NCBI GenBank assembly: GCA_938014855.1
Contig: CALLQM010000027.1
Location: 1-12,750, forward strand
DNA length: 12,750 nt
Reading direction: 5' to 3'
Origin: an uncultured Clostridia bacterium
GTDB taxonomy: Bacteria; Bacillota; Clostridia; Oscillospirales; Ruminococcaceae
Position 1 is the first letter of the stretch. Each line of letters opens with the position of its first letter. A program made the translations under genes and the position numbers. Below the pieces are notes generated by a model. It worked only from the letters and a program-made list of their open reading frames with translations, did no database searches and was not told where the DNA came from. Below, in pieces: positions 1 to 6,429 of the stretch.

Positions 1-77
1 TAATCATGTTGCATTGATAGGGAATCAATGGTAACTTATCAAAGGAGTAATATTTTGACAACAAAAAAACTCCCATA

Positions 78-244
78 GCGTACCGATTGCTTGCAACAAC
101 CGGTATGCATGCGCCTTAAAGATGCCCAAACATCTAATAAGACTTATGAGAGGTTCTTACTGTGAGTTTATCACAGCTGAGATACATTTTCAAGAGGACT
201 TAAAGATGTGTTTGCGATGCGTCTTTAGGCTCTCGATTTTTTTT
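78..244 (+). ncRNA. Candidate structured RNA ending in an intrinsic terminator
   Basis: Four hairpins follow one another. The first is a 12-bp stem at 78-89/97-108 with one G-U pair and one A-C mismatch. The second is AGATG/CATCT at 120-124/131-135. The third is a perfect CTGTGA/TCACAG stem at 160-165/171-176 with a 5-base loop. The fourth is an 11-bp stem at 201-211/217-227, extended by AGAG/CTCT at 193-196/230-233, and it is followed by eight T at 237-244. The last is a strong plus-strand intrinsic terminator, so something is transcribed rightward into it. I do not recognise the RNA: it lacks the hallmark motifs of the common riboswitches, 6S RNA, tmRNA, SRP RNA and RNase P RNA. It may be a small RNA or the 3' untranslated end of a gene left of the window. 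Confidence 0.35.
193..244 (+). terminator. Strong plus-strand intrinsic terminator
   Basis: An 11-bp stem (201-211 with 217-227, fully paired if G-U pairs are allowed) has a 5-base loop TTGCG. A 4-bp outer stem (193-196/230-233) extends it across a small internal loop. Eight consecutive T at 237-244 follow directly. Confidence 0.75.
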
Positions 245-267
245 GGTGTAAACGTGTAGCAGCGTTT

Positions 268-402
268 TCACATACATAAAACTGAATTACCCATACAAAA
301 AAGATACAAAAAGCGCTTTATGATAGTGTGCATTTCTGCTCGCCATAAGCCTAACTGTTGGATAGCAACAACTTTTTGCATACGCTCCAAGATCGCCATC
401 AT
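268..402 (-). CDS. Doubtful small open frame, 44 aa, or gene remnant
   Basis: From the stop at 268-270 this minus-strand frame stays open up to 516, about 83 codons, but the first ATG pair lies at 397-402, giving 44 residues starting MMAILERMQ. There is no Shine-Dalgarno site before that ATG and no recognisable domain. The untranslated upstream part of the open frame would read through the 485-515 palindrome. It may be a decayed gene or chance. I give it mainly so that the open frame is on record. Confidence 0.12.
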   Translation of the reverse strand: MMAILERMQKVVAIQQLGLWRAEMHTIIKRFLYLFCMGNSVLCM

Positions 403-484
403 CTGCTGTATTGCTAACCTAGGCTGAGGGGCAGGAACTAATTTTGTACCAAATGGGAAAACATAATCTATGTATGTTCTATAA

Positions 485-528
485 CGGCGGGGTATTGTAG
501 GGCAATGCCCTGCCGATTATATTTTTTT
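485..528 (+). terminator. Long palindrome with T run (terminator or REP-like repeat)
   Basis: CGGCGGGGTATTG (485-497) pairs with CAATGCCCTGCCG (503-515) over all 13 positions, with two G-U wobbles and a TAGGG loop. It is followed by ATTATA and a run of seven T at 522-528. The form fits a plus-strand intrinsic terminator. GC-rich palindromes of this look are also often dispersed between genes in Clostridia, so it may be a copy of an intergenic repeat. Only one copy is visible in this window. Confidence 0.55.
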
Positions 529-533
529 ACGAG

Positions 534-556
534 AAAAGAGCCTGAATTACAGACTC
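534..556 (-). terminator. Terminator of the tRNA operon
   Basis: On the minus strand GAGTCTG (550-556) pairs with CAGGCTC (538-544), including one G-U pair, around a 5-base loop. TTTT then CTC follows (534-537 and below). It lies 17 bases past the CCA end of tRNA-Ala, which is where the tandem tRNA transcript should stop. Confidence 0.7.
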
Positions 557-573
557 CTTTCTGGTTGAAAAAT

Positions 574-649
574 TGGTGGAGACGAAGAGGATCGAACTCT
601 CGACCTTACGGATGCGAACCGTACGCTCTCCCAGCTGAGCTACGCCCCC
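574..649 (-). tRNA. tRNA-Ala, anticodon CGC
   Basis: This is a 76-nt cloverleaf with the CCA end encoded. The acceptor stem GGGGGCG pairs with CGTCTCC and contains G3-U70, the main identity element for alanyl-tRNA synthetase. The D arm is GCTC/GAGC. The anticodon stem is TACGG/CCGTA with loop TTCGCAT, so the anticodon is CGC, reading GCG. The T arm has the usual TTCGATC loop and the discriminator base is A73. It is the second gene of a tRNA pair, downstream of tRNA-Val. Confidence 0.96.
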
Positions 650-657
650 GACTGGCA

Positions 658-683
658 CCGGACAAGCAATAAACCTTGTCCGG
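658..683 (-). other. Hairpin in the spacer between the two tRNAs
   Basis: CCGGACAAG (658-666) and CTTGTCCGG (675-683) form a perfect 9-bp stem with an 8-base loop. It fills most of the 38-base spacer between tRNA-Val and tRNA-Ala. On the transcribed minus strand no T run follows, so it is more likely a processing or spacing structure than a terminator. Confidence 0.6.
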
Positions 684-687
684 ATTT

Positions 688-764
688 TGGTGGGAATAGA
701 GGGACTCGAACCCGCGACTTCCTGCGTGTGATGCAGGCACTCTAACCAGCTGAGCTATACTCCC
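688..764 (-). tRNA. tRNA-Val, anticodon CAC
   Basis: This is a 77-nt cloverleaf with encoded CCA. The acceptor stem is GGGAGTA/TATTCCC, the D arm GCTC/GAGT, and the anticodon stem CCTGC/GCAGG with loop ATCACAC, giving anticodon CAC, which reads GTG. The T loop is TTCGAGT and the discriminator is A73. The T stem GCGGG/CCCTC has one C-U mismatch at 50-64. It is the first gene of the pair and starts about six bases after the predicted transcription start. Confidence 0.95.
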
Positions 765-776
765 GACGCAAGTGAT

Positions 777-805
777 AGTATAGCATTTTTTTACGAATTT
801 GTAAA
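777..805 (-). promoter_or_regulatory. Promoter of the tRNA-Val/tRNA-Ala operon
   Basis: On the minus strand TTTACA (800-805) and TATACT (777-782) are separated by exactly 17 bases, a near-consensus vegetative promoter. The start point would lie near 770, just ahead of tRNA-Val. The boxes lie in the short gap after the stop of the upstream sugar-binding protein gene, and no terminator is visible in that gap, so read-through from the sensory operon into the tRNAs is possible. Confidence 0.8.
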
Positions 806-832
806 GACTTAATTCCATATTTTTGATTGGAC

Positions 833-1873
833 TTAGGATAAATCAGCGGCAGTAAAAATCTTTTGCGGAACCCACACATAGTGCCCGTTTAATTGTGGTA
901 CGGTTGCCTGCGGATCGGCTCCGATTGCAAGGGTATACGCGATATCAAAAATTGCCTGAGCCTGTCCCTGCGAATCGTTTAGGACGCTTCCGGTTAAAAC
1001 ACCTTTTTTAATTGCCTCAATGGCGGGAGGAGTTGCGTCGATGCCTACAATAACTGGAAGAACTGTAATTTCTGCGGCAACATATGCATCAATTGCGCCA
1101 AGCGCCATATCATCGTTGTTGCAGAATATTACTTCAATCTCATCTCCATATGTTTCTATCCATTGGGTCATTTTACCCAATGCCTGCGATCTTTGCCAGT
1201 TAGCCGTTTCGTTTGCCAGCTTTTCCACTTGAATACCAGCTTGAGTTACTTCCTTTACGGAATATTCCGTACGAATGAGTGCATCTTGATGGCCTTGTTC
1301 TCCCTCAAGCATGACATATTGCAGTTTGCCGTCACGATTACGGTCTACTTTTTTGGGATTCGCTTGATAAGCATTGATGACTACATGCCCCTGCATGATC
1401 CCTGCTTCACGGGCATCCGAACCTACATAATAAACCTTATCCCAACGTTGAAGATCTTCTTCAACAGGCTCACGATTAAAAAATACAACGGGAATATTAG
1501 CTGCTTTTGCCTTATCAATAATGACGGATGCTGCGGTTCGATCCACTTCATTGACACAAATAATATCGTAACCCTGTGATAAAAACTTATCTACTTGATC
1601 ATTTTGAATGCTTTGGTTTCCTTTTGCATCCAGAACATTTAGTTCGATTTTTACTTGATCTGTCGCTTCCTTGTTTTTGACGATTTCTTGTATGTTTTTT
1701 TGAATGGTGGAAATAAACGTGTCATCTTGGCGATATAGGGTCATTCCAATTTTGATTTGCCGCATATAGCGTTCCGATCCTGAATTTGTTTGAAGATTGC
1801 ACCCGTTTGCCACGGTACATGTAAAGAGAACGGATGCAAGCATAATCAAAATTTGCAGGGGGTGCTTTTTCAT
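833..1873 (-). CDS. MglB-like galactose/glucose-binding lipoprotein (probable sensor receptor)
   Basis: A 346-residue periplasmic-binding-protein-fold sugar receptor, clearly paralogous to the MglB encoded at 9274-10359. The N-terminus is a signal peptide with a non-canonical lipobox (A22-N-G-C25), so probably a surface lipoprotein. By comparison with E. coli MglB it keeps the sugar contacts: D51 and F53 (RQDDTF), N133, H195-D197-R201 (GHQDALIR), W226, the NND motif 252-254, D279 and N299. The calcium loop D177-Q185 (DRNRDGKLQ) and the distal E247 are also kept. The chosen ATG has GGAGG eight bases upstream; an ATG five codons earlier overlaps that ribosome site and is unlikely. It is the last gene of the regulator-kinase-receptor operon and has no permease or ATPase beside it, so I infer a role in sensing galactose/glucose rather than transport. 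It could also feed the MglAC importer. Confidence 0.88.
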   Translation of the reverse strand: MKKHPLQILIMLASVLFTCTVANGCNLQTNSGSERYMRQIKIGMTLYRQDDTFISTIQKNIQEIVKNKEATDQVKIELNVLDAKGNQSIQNDQVDKFLSQGYDIICVNEVDRTAASVIIDKAKAANIPVVFFNREPVEEDLQRWDKVYYVGSDAREAGIMQGHVVINAYQANPKKVDRNRDGKLQYVMLEGEQGHQDALIRTEYSVKEVTQAGIQVEKLANETANWQRSQALGKMTQWIETYGDEIEVIFCNNDDMALGAIDAYVAAEITVLPVIVGIDATPPAIEAIKKGVLTGSVLNDSQGQAQAIFDIAYTLAIGADPQATVPQLNGHYVWVPQKIFTAADLS

Positions 1874-1903
1874 ATGACGCGCCTCCATTTAAAAATTTGA
1901 GAT

Positions 1904-2866
1904 TCAGCGAATGAATGGGAAAAGCAAACGCTGGTTTTCAGTGTCATACATATTTGCACGATTAATCAAACGATGTTCTACCGTATAATTTGGTTCGACC
2001 AAGCGCATCCCAATCGCATTGACAGCGGTTTGTACTCCGAGATAACCCACTGCGAAATCGTTCTGCACGATAGTGGCCGAAATAACGCCCTGTTCAATAA
2101 ACGATGCGACTTTACCGGTAGATCCGATACCAAAAAGGCCAATCGATTTTTTAGAACTGCTAATTGCTTGAGCGGCAAGTTCTAACGACGCAACATCTAA
2201 AGTGACAAGCACGTCGGCTTCATTTATTGCCAGTTTTTTGAGATACATTTCAGATGTTTGTTCAGAATCGTCTGGCAGCTGCCAATGCAGGATATTGCCG
2301 CCAATGGAGCCTAGGACACTGATTAGTCCATCCATGCGCTCCTGAACGTTTTTACAGCCCCAACTGCTTTCAACGACGACCAGTCGTTTACGTGCGTTGC
2401 CGGATTCAATGATTTCTTTGCCGAGCTGGACTCCCATTGCATAATTATCTGCGGAAATATAAGTGGAAACTTTTTTGCTGTTAACAGGAGATTCAATGCA
2501 TATGACTGGGATTTTTAAACTTGCTTGGTCGACTGCCTGAGCCAAATCATCACTGTCTGCTGCGGCAAGTACAATCGCATCCGCACCTCCATCTATTTCG
2601 CGGTCGATTAAATGAATTTGTTCAGATGCGCTGTTTTCTTCCGAAAGGGTGATAAAGCTCAGCTCTGCGTTCAAATCATTGGCGGCTTGGTCACAGCCTT
2701 GTTTAATGGAATCCCAGCTTTCGCTGTTCTTTCCACGTACGATTACCGAGATGTTAAAAACTTCAGGCGGCTTATCTTGACCTAAGATGCCGAATGTCAA
2801 AACCAAAAAGCAGATGCAAAAAGCCCCAAGCAGCATTAGAAAAACGAAGAATCGTTTTTTACTCAT
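1904..2866 (-). CDS. Membrane-anchored divergent sugar-binding protein, RbsB-like
   Basis: 320 residues. Residues about 5-27 form one hydrophobic segment with no proper lipobox (the cysteines are preceded by F or I), so it is probably held in the membrane by an uncleaved anchor. The rest resembles the type 1 periplasmic-binding fold used for ribose, autoinducer-2 and related sugars: a first beta strand with VIVRGKNSESWDSIKQG, then DGGADAIVLAA and a late GLFGIGSTGKVASFIEQG segment. The ligand residues of MglB are not present, so its ligand cannot be read from sequence. Its ATG overlaps the kinase stop by four bases (ATGA), with AAAGGAGG seven bases upstream, which implies translational coupling. 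Position next to a kinase and the lack of its own transporter suggest it is a co-receptor of the sensor, like XylFII beside LytS. Confidence 0.8.
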   Translation of the reverse strand: MSKKRFFVFLMLLGAFCICFLVLTFGILGQDKPPEVFNISVIVRGKNSESWDSIKQGCDQAANDLNAELSFITLSEENSASEQIHLIDREIDGGADAIVLAAADSDDLAQAVDQASLKIPVICIESPVNSKKVSTYISADNYAMGVQLGKEIIESGNARKRLVVVESSWGCKNVQERMDGLISVLGSIGGNILHWQLPDDSEQTSEMYLKKLAINEADVLVTLDVASLELAAQAISSSKKSIGLFGIGSTGKVASFIEQGVISATIVQNDFAVGYLGVQTAVNAIGMRLVEPNYTVEHRLINRANMYDTENQRLLFPFIR

Positions 2867-4671
2867 TTTGCATCCTCCTTTTCTGCCAAGCTAGCGTAAT
2901 CTACACATGGCAGATGGATTCGCACAGTGGTTCCCACATCCGGTTCACTTAGAATCGTGAGACCGTAGGAACTGCCGTAATAAAGCTGGATACGCTCATG
3001 CACATTTCGCAGCCCGATACCGGAACCTTTCGAACGTATGCGGCTGTGATCGGTCAGCAGAGTTTTGCAGATTTCCTCGGGGATTCCAATACCGTTATCC
3101 GTCACATCAATATAGAGATCTTTGTCTTTTACATAAGCATGCACCGAGATTTCACCGTCTCCGTCCATATATTCCATGCCGTGATAAATGGCGTTTTCCA
3201 AGAGCGGCTGAATAATCAGTTTAATGGTGGAAAGGCGAAGTGTTTCAGGTTCGGCATTGATATCGATTTGGAACTTGTTTTTAAACCGCACCATCTGAAT
3301 GGTCAGATAGTTGCGTGCGTGTTCAAGCTCATTTCTGACAGGGATAATATTGCGTCCTTTGCTCAAGCTGATTCGGAACAGCCGTGCAAGTGCAGTGACC
3401 ATAGAGATGGCTTCAGAGTATCGCTCATTTTCAACCATCCAAACGATCATATCCAGTGTGTTATATAAAAAATGTGGGTTGATTTGACTTTGCAGAGCAT
3501 CCAATTCACTTTTTCGCTTGGATTCCTGCTCCACCACAATATCATCCATCAGTTTACGCATTTGTTTTACCATAGAACGAATTGTTTTACCCAAATGCTG
3601 GATTTCATAAGATCCGCCGATTGCGATTTTTACATCCATATCACCTTTTTCCAGCTTTTTCACGGAATTCTCCAATGCTTTAATTGGATCAGCAATACGG
3701 GAAGAAAGATAGAGGTTGGCAAAGATCATAAGGAACATAATGAAGGATAGAATAAAAACCGCAAACAGCCGAATGTGGTAATAATCGGACGTCATATCCT
3801 TCATAGGAGTCACGCCAATGATTTTCCACCCGGTGTATCCGACCGATTTGACGGTGATTACACGTTCTTCGCCCTGATATTTTTCAACGTGACTGCCGTC
3901 TTCGTATTGAAACGCCTCCAAATTGTTTTCCCGAACAAGATTGGAGTACAAGAGCTGTTGGCGCGGATGGTAAATGATTTCACCTTCGCTGTCGGTTAAA
4001 TAGATATATCCGCTGTTGCCGAGACTGATGTCTTTAAACAGCTGCTCAATGCCGGAAAAATTCATATCGACCAGCAAAACACCGTGGCGGATACCGCCGT
4101 TGCTGGTCAATTCAACCGCTCTCGAAAGTGATATCACCCAGCGGTAGCGAAAATCCGGATCTTCAAAGAGATTTTGAACATGCGGAGTGGAAAAATGAAG
4201 ATTTTCAATTTTGTTGGTTGCCCGCACAAACCATTCCTGTTCTTCCGGACGAACCGTCTTTTTCAGTTTTGAAACCGGCGAAACGCCAACCAGCCGTCCA
4301 TTTTCATCTACCACCACGATACTTACAAGAAAATCGCGATTCGTTTCATACAGCAGGTTCATAGATTGGTCGATGGGATCTACGGCAAGATTCGAATTTT
4401 TGATGACGCGGTAATACATCGAATCCGAAACGCGCATCATATTGCGCAGGTATACGTCTAAATTTTTATTGACCTGATCGATGATACGGCGGTTTTCATC
4501 TTTGAGCATAGTTTCGGTAGCAGAGGTAAATCGAAGATATAATGCCATGCCTAAAAAAATCATTCCCACCAGCGCTACAACGGTGAACGAAAGGGAAATC
4601 ATAAACTGAATGCTTCGCTTTTGGTAGGATTTCACAAGCTGCCGAAAGCGGCTGGAACATTTATTTGGCAA
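2863..4671 (-). CDS. YesM/LytS-family sensor histidine kinase with dCache domain
   Basis: A membrane sensor kinase of about 602 residues from the chosen start. Order: TM1 about 23-48, extracytoplasmic dCache-type domain about 49-295 (GYIYLTDSEGEIIYHP is typical), TM2 about 301-323, HAMP linker to about 380, His_kinase domain with QSQINPHFLYNTLD (phospho-acceptor near H400), then HATPase_c with an N box (QPLLENAIYHG), DNGIG (525-529) and GSGIGL (549-554). It should phosphorylate the response regulator encoded just upstream. The start is uncertain. I prefer TTG at 4669-4671, which has GGGTGA five bases before it and overlaps the regulator stop by 11 bases. A TTG at 4714-4716 would add 15 residues, and a GTG at 4633-4635 would remove 12; neither has a good ribosome site. 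The signal is probably delivered by the two receptors encoded after it. Confidence 0.9.
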   Translation of the reverse strand: MPNKCSSRFRQLVKSYQKRSIQFMISLSFTVVALVGMIFLGMALYLRFTSATETMLKDENRRIIDQVNKNLDVYLRNMMRVSDSMYYRVIKNSNLAVDPIDQSMNLLYETNRDFLVSIVVVDENGRLVGVSPVSKLKKTVRPEEQEWFVRATNKIENLHFSTPHVQNLFEDPDFRYRWVISLSRAVELTSNGGIRHGVLLVDMNFSGIEQLFKDISLGNSGYIYLTDSEGEIIYHPRQQLLYSNLVRENNLEAFQYEDGSHVEKYQGEERVITVKSVGYTGWKIIGVTPMKDMTSDYYHIRLFAVFILSFIMFLMIFANLYLSSRIADPIKALENSVKKLEKGDMDVKIAIGGSYEIQHLGKTIRSMVKQMRKLMDDIVVEQESKRKSELDALQSQINPHFLYNTLDMIVWMVENERYSEAISMVTALARLFRISLSKGRNIIPVRNELEHARNYLTIQMVRFKNKFQIDINAEPETLRLSTIKLIIQPLLENAIYHGMEYMDGDGEISVHAYVKDKDLYIDVTDNGIGIPEEICKTLLTDHSRIRSKGSGIGLRNVHERIQLYYGSSYGLTILSEPDVGTTVRIHLPCVDYASLAEKEDAK

Positions 4672-6277
4672 GTGTCTCACCCTTACTGCTGCGATATTTT
4701 GTGGGGGATAAGCCAAACTTCTTTTTAAATACGTAGCTAAAATAATTCGGCTCTAAGTATCCGATTTTTTGCGCAATTTCATATGTTTTGTCTTCTGTGG
4801 TCGAAAGCAGTTTAATGGCTTCCTCCATGCGGACATCCGTCAAATAAGTAACAAAACTTAAACCGGTTTCCTTTTTAAACAAAGTCGAAAAATAGGCGGG
4901 AGAAACGTGAAGATGATCGCACAGCATTTCAACGGAAATATCCGGATTGTGATAATTTTCTACAATAAACTGCTTGGCCTTGTCTGCCATTGCACGCGTC
5001 GAATTTGTCCGTTCACGCCGAATAAGCATGCTGATTTTTAAGCAGGTTTCGGAAAACCATTCGTATAATTCTTCAGGAGATTCGAATCGTGTAAGATGAA
5101 AATTTCCATCAAAATCTTTTCCAAATACTTCGGAAGGGTTGATTTGATAAGCGCGAATTACGCGTAAAAGTTCCGCCATCATTTCCATTAGATAAAGCTG
5201 ATAGTGTCCCAGCGAAAAGCGAGCGGTTTTAAACTGCCCGATAAAACGATCTGCCGCGCGGCGAATTTCATCCGGTGTGTTCAACTTGATTGCAGAAATC
5301 AAATTGCGTTCACTTTGGTCATCCAATTGAAGCAGACCGGTAGGGTTGGGCTCAACATCGCCAATATAGATTGCTTTGCCGCGTCCCATCAAAACACGAT
5401 AATCCAGCGCAGTTTGTGCACCTGCCGTGGAAATATGCAGGTCGTTCAGCGACGAGCAGGGAACACCAATTCCGACGGTCAGCGTCAGCACAAGAAACCG
5501 GCGGGCAAGCTTGCATACTTGGTTCATGCTGTCGATAAAAGTGAGAATTTGGCTGTGCTCCTTAAAACTTGCGATAACCGCAACATAATCATTGTAAATT
5601 AAGCTTTTAAAATTGCAATTGTGCAAACTTTCATCGATCAGCTGTTTTAAAGACAGCGGAATAAGTTCACTTTCATGAATCGGTGTGCTTTCACGTTCAA
5701 CGTTATCGTAATGTACGAGCGCAACCGTCCAAAAATTGCCCGATAAATCGATATCATAAAGCGCGGCTTGCTGTTGAATACGTTTTTGTGATATGCGGCC
5801 ATCCAATATCTGAGTAAAAAACTGTTCCCGCAAAAGAGGAAGGCTGTTTTTGTAATGTTTGCGAAGGCGTTCAATATCGCGTTTTTCTGCAAATTCTCCA
5901 TCAAGCTTCGCTTTTAGTTTTTGCAAAACCGCAGTCAATTCGACAGAATTGATTGGTTTTAAAATATATTCCGCGGCGTTGATTTGAATAGCTGTCTGCG
6001 CATATTCAAAATCATCAAATCCCGAAAATAAAACCAGTTTTGTAGCGGGCATCAATTCCAGTAAACGTTTGCCAAGCGTCAGTCCGTCCATAAAAGGCAT
6101 TTTAATATCCGTCATTACGACATCAGGATGCAGATTTTCTGCCATTTCAAGCGCTTCTTGTCCATTTTCAGCGGTGCCGACCAGTTCAAACCCGTTTCCG
6201 GCCCAGTCAATTTTGCACTTGATGCCAGTTCGAATTTCTTCTTCATCATCAGCTAATAAAATGCGGTATAAAGACAT
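4661..6277 (-). CDS. YesN-type response regulator, AraC-family DNA-binding domain
   Basis: A 538-residue two-component regulator. The receiver domain is residues 1-120, with acidic pocket D10-D11, phospho-acceptor D57 (MTDIKMP) and K107 (LKP). A long middle region of about 300 residues, usual for YesN-type regulators, follows. The C-terminal AraC double helix-turn-helix spans about 430-532 (ISVEMLCDHLHVSPAYF; a second helix pair ends in KFGLSPTKYR). The ATG at 6275-6277 is chosen because GAGGG lies seven bases upstream; an in-frame TTG nine codons earlier has no ribosome site and would include that SD. It is the first gene of the sensory operon and partner of the kinase. I infer that it activates the mglB promoter, where an inverted repeat sits at activator distance. 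Confidence 0.93.
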   Translation of the reverse strand: MSLYRILLADDEEEIRTGIKCKIDWAGNGFELVGTAENGQEALEMAENLHPDVVMTDIKMPFMDGLTLGKRLLELMPATKLVLFSGFDDFEYAQTAIQINAAEYILKPINSVELTAVLQKLKAKLDGEFAEKRDIERLRKHYKNSLPLLREQFFTQILDGRISQKRIQQQAALYDIDLSGNFWTVALVHYDNVERESTPIHESELIPLSLKQLIDESLHNCNFKSLIYNDYVAVIASFKEHSQILTFIDSMNQVCKLARRFLVLTLTVGIGVPCSSLNDLHISTAGAQTALDYRVLMGRGKAIYIGDVEPNPTGLLQLDDQSERNLISAIKLNTPDEIRRAADRFIGQFKTARFSLGHYQLYLMEMMAELLRVIRAYQINPSEVFGKDFDGNFHLTRFESPEELYEWFSETCLKISMLIRRERTNSTRAMADKAKQFIVENYHNPDISVEMLCDHLHVSPAYFSTLFKKETGLSFVTYLTDVRMEEAIKLLSTTEDKTYEIAQKIGYLEPNYFSYVFKKKFGLSPTKYRSSKGETLAK

Positions 6278-6368
6278 AGATGAACCCTCGTTTATTTCTT
6301 CCAAATATTTTGATGAGTATGAATTAAATTAAATTACACACAGAACTTTAAAGAATACCAATAAAAAT

Positions 6369-6377
6369 ATTATATCA
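6369..6377 (-). promoter_or_regulatory. Extended -10 promoter of the sensory operon
   Basis: The minus strand reads TGATATAAT, a perfect extended -10 element. The -35 position falls in the T-rich tail of the mglC terminator and does not match consensus, as extended -10 promoters allow. The start point would be near 6362, giving a leader of about 85 bases before the regulator ATG. This separates sensory-operon expression from mglBAC. Confidence 0.6.
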
Positions 6378-6384
6378 TTTTTAC

Positions 6385-6417
6385 AAAAAAAGAAAGAGCC
6401 TGCTTAAGCAGGCTCTT
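6385..6417 (-). terminator. Terminator after mglC
   Basis: A perfect 24-bp palindrome (AAGAGCCTGCTT and its complement, 6394-6417) starts 12 bases past the mglC stop codon. It is followed on the minus strand by TC and then seven T. It should end the mglBAC transcript efficiently. Being symmetrical, it could also act on the other strand, but no T run follows there. Confidence 0.92.
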
Positions 6418-6429
6418 AGATTTATGATA

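Larger units (their letters stand above)
1..573. other. Gene-poor stretch before the tRNA genes
   Basis: I see no convincing protein gene here. The stretch holds, in order, a very short reading frame of 16 codons plus stop (28-78, start ATG, stop TAG), a run of hairpins ending in a terminator (78-244), an unrecognised minus-strand open frame (268-516), a plus-strand terminator-like palindrome (485-528) and the minus-strand terminator of the tRNA operon (534-556). A TTGACA at 55-60 could be a -35 box, but no good -10 box sits 16-18 bases downstream. It could equally be the eroded remains of a former gene. Confidence 0.5.

Noticed and set aside
170..190. CTGAGAT near 176-182 as a thiamine (TPP) riboswitch motif
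   Set aside because: The other conserved TPP elements and the closing helices are absent.
254..271. A possible catabolite-repression (cre) site around GCAGCGTTTTCA
   Set aside because: Key positions of the cre consensus fail on the left arm and no promoter or gene start is nearby.
320..427. A 35-codon plus-strand frame starting ATG at 320
   Set aside because: No ribosome site, no recognisable features and it is antisense to an equally weak frame.
606..818. A 70-codon minus-strand frame across the tRNA genes
   Set aside because: Its protein (containing GSRGFESL and SSAGRAYGS) is the well-known false translation of tRNA T and D arms; both tRNAs fold fully.
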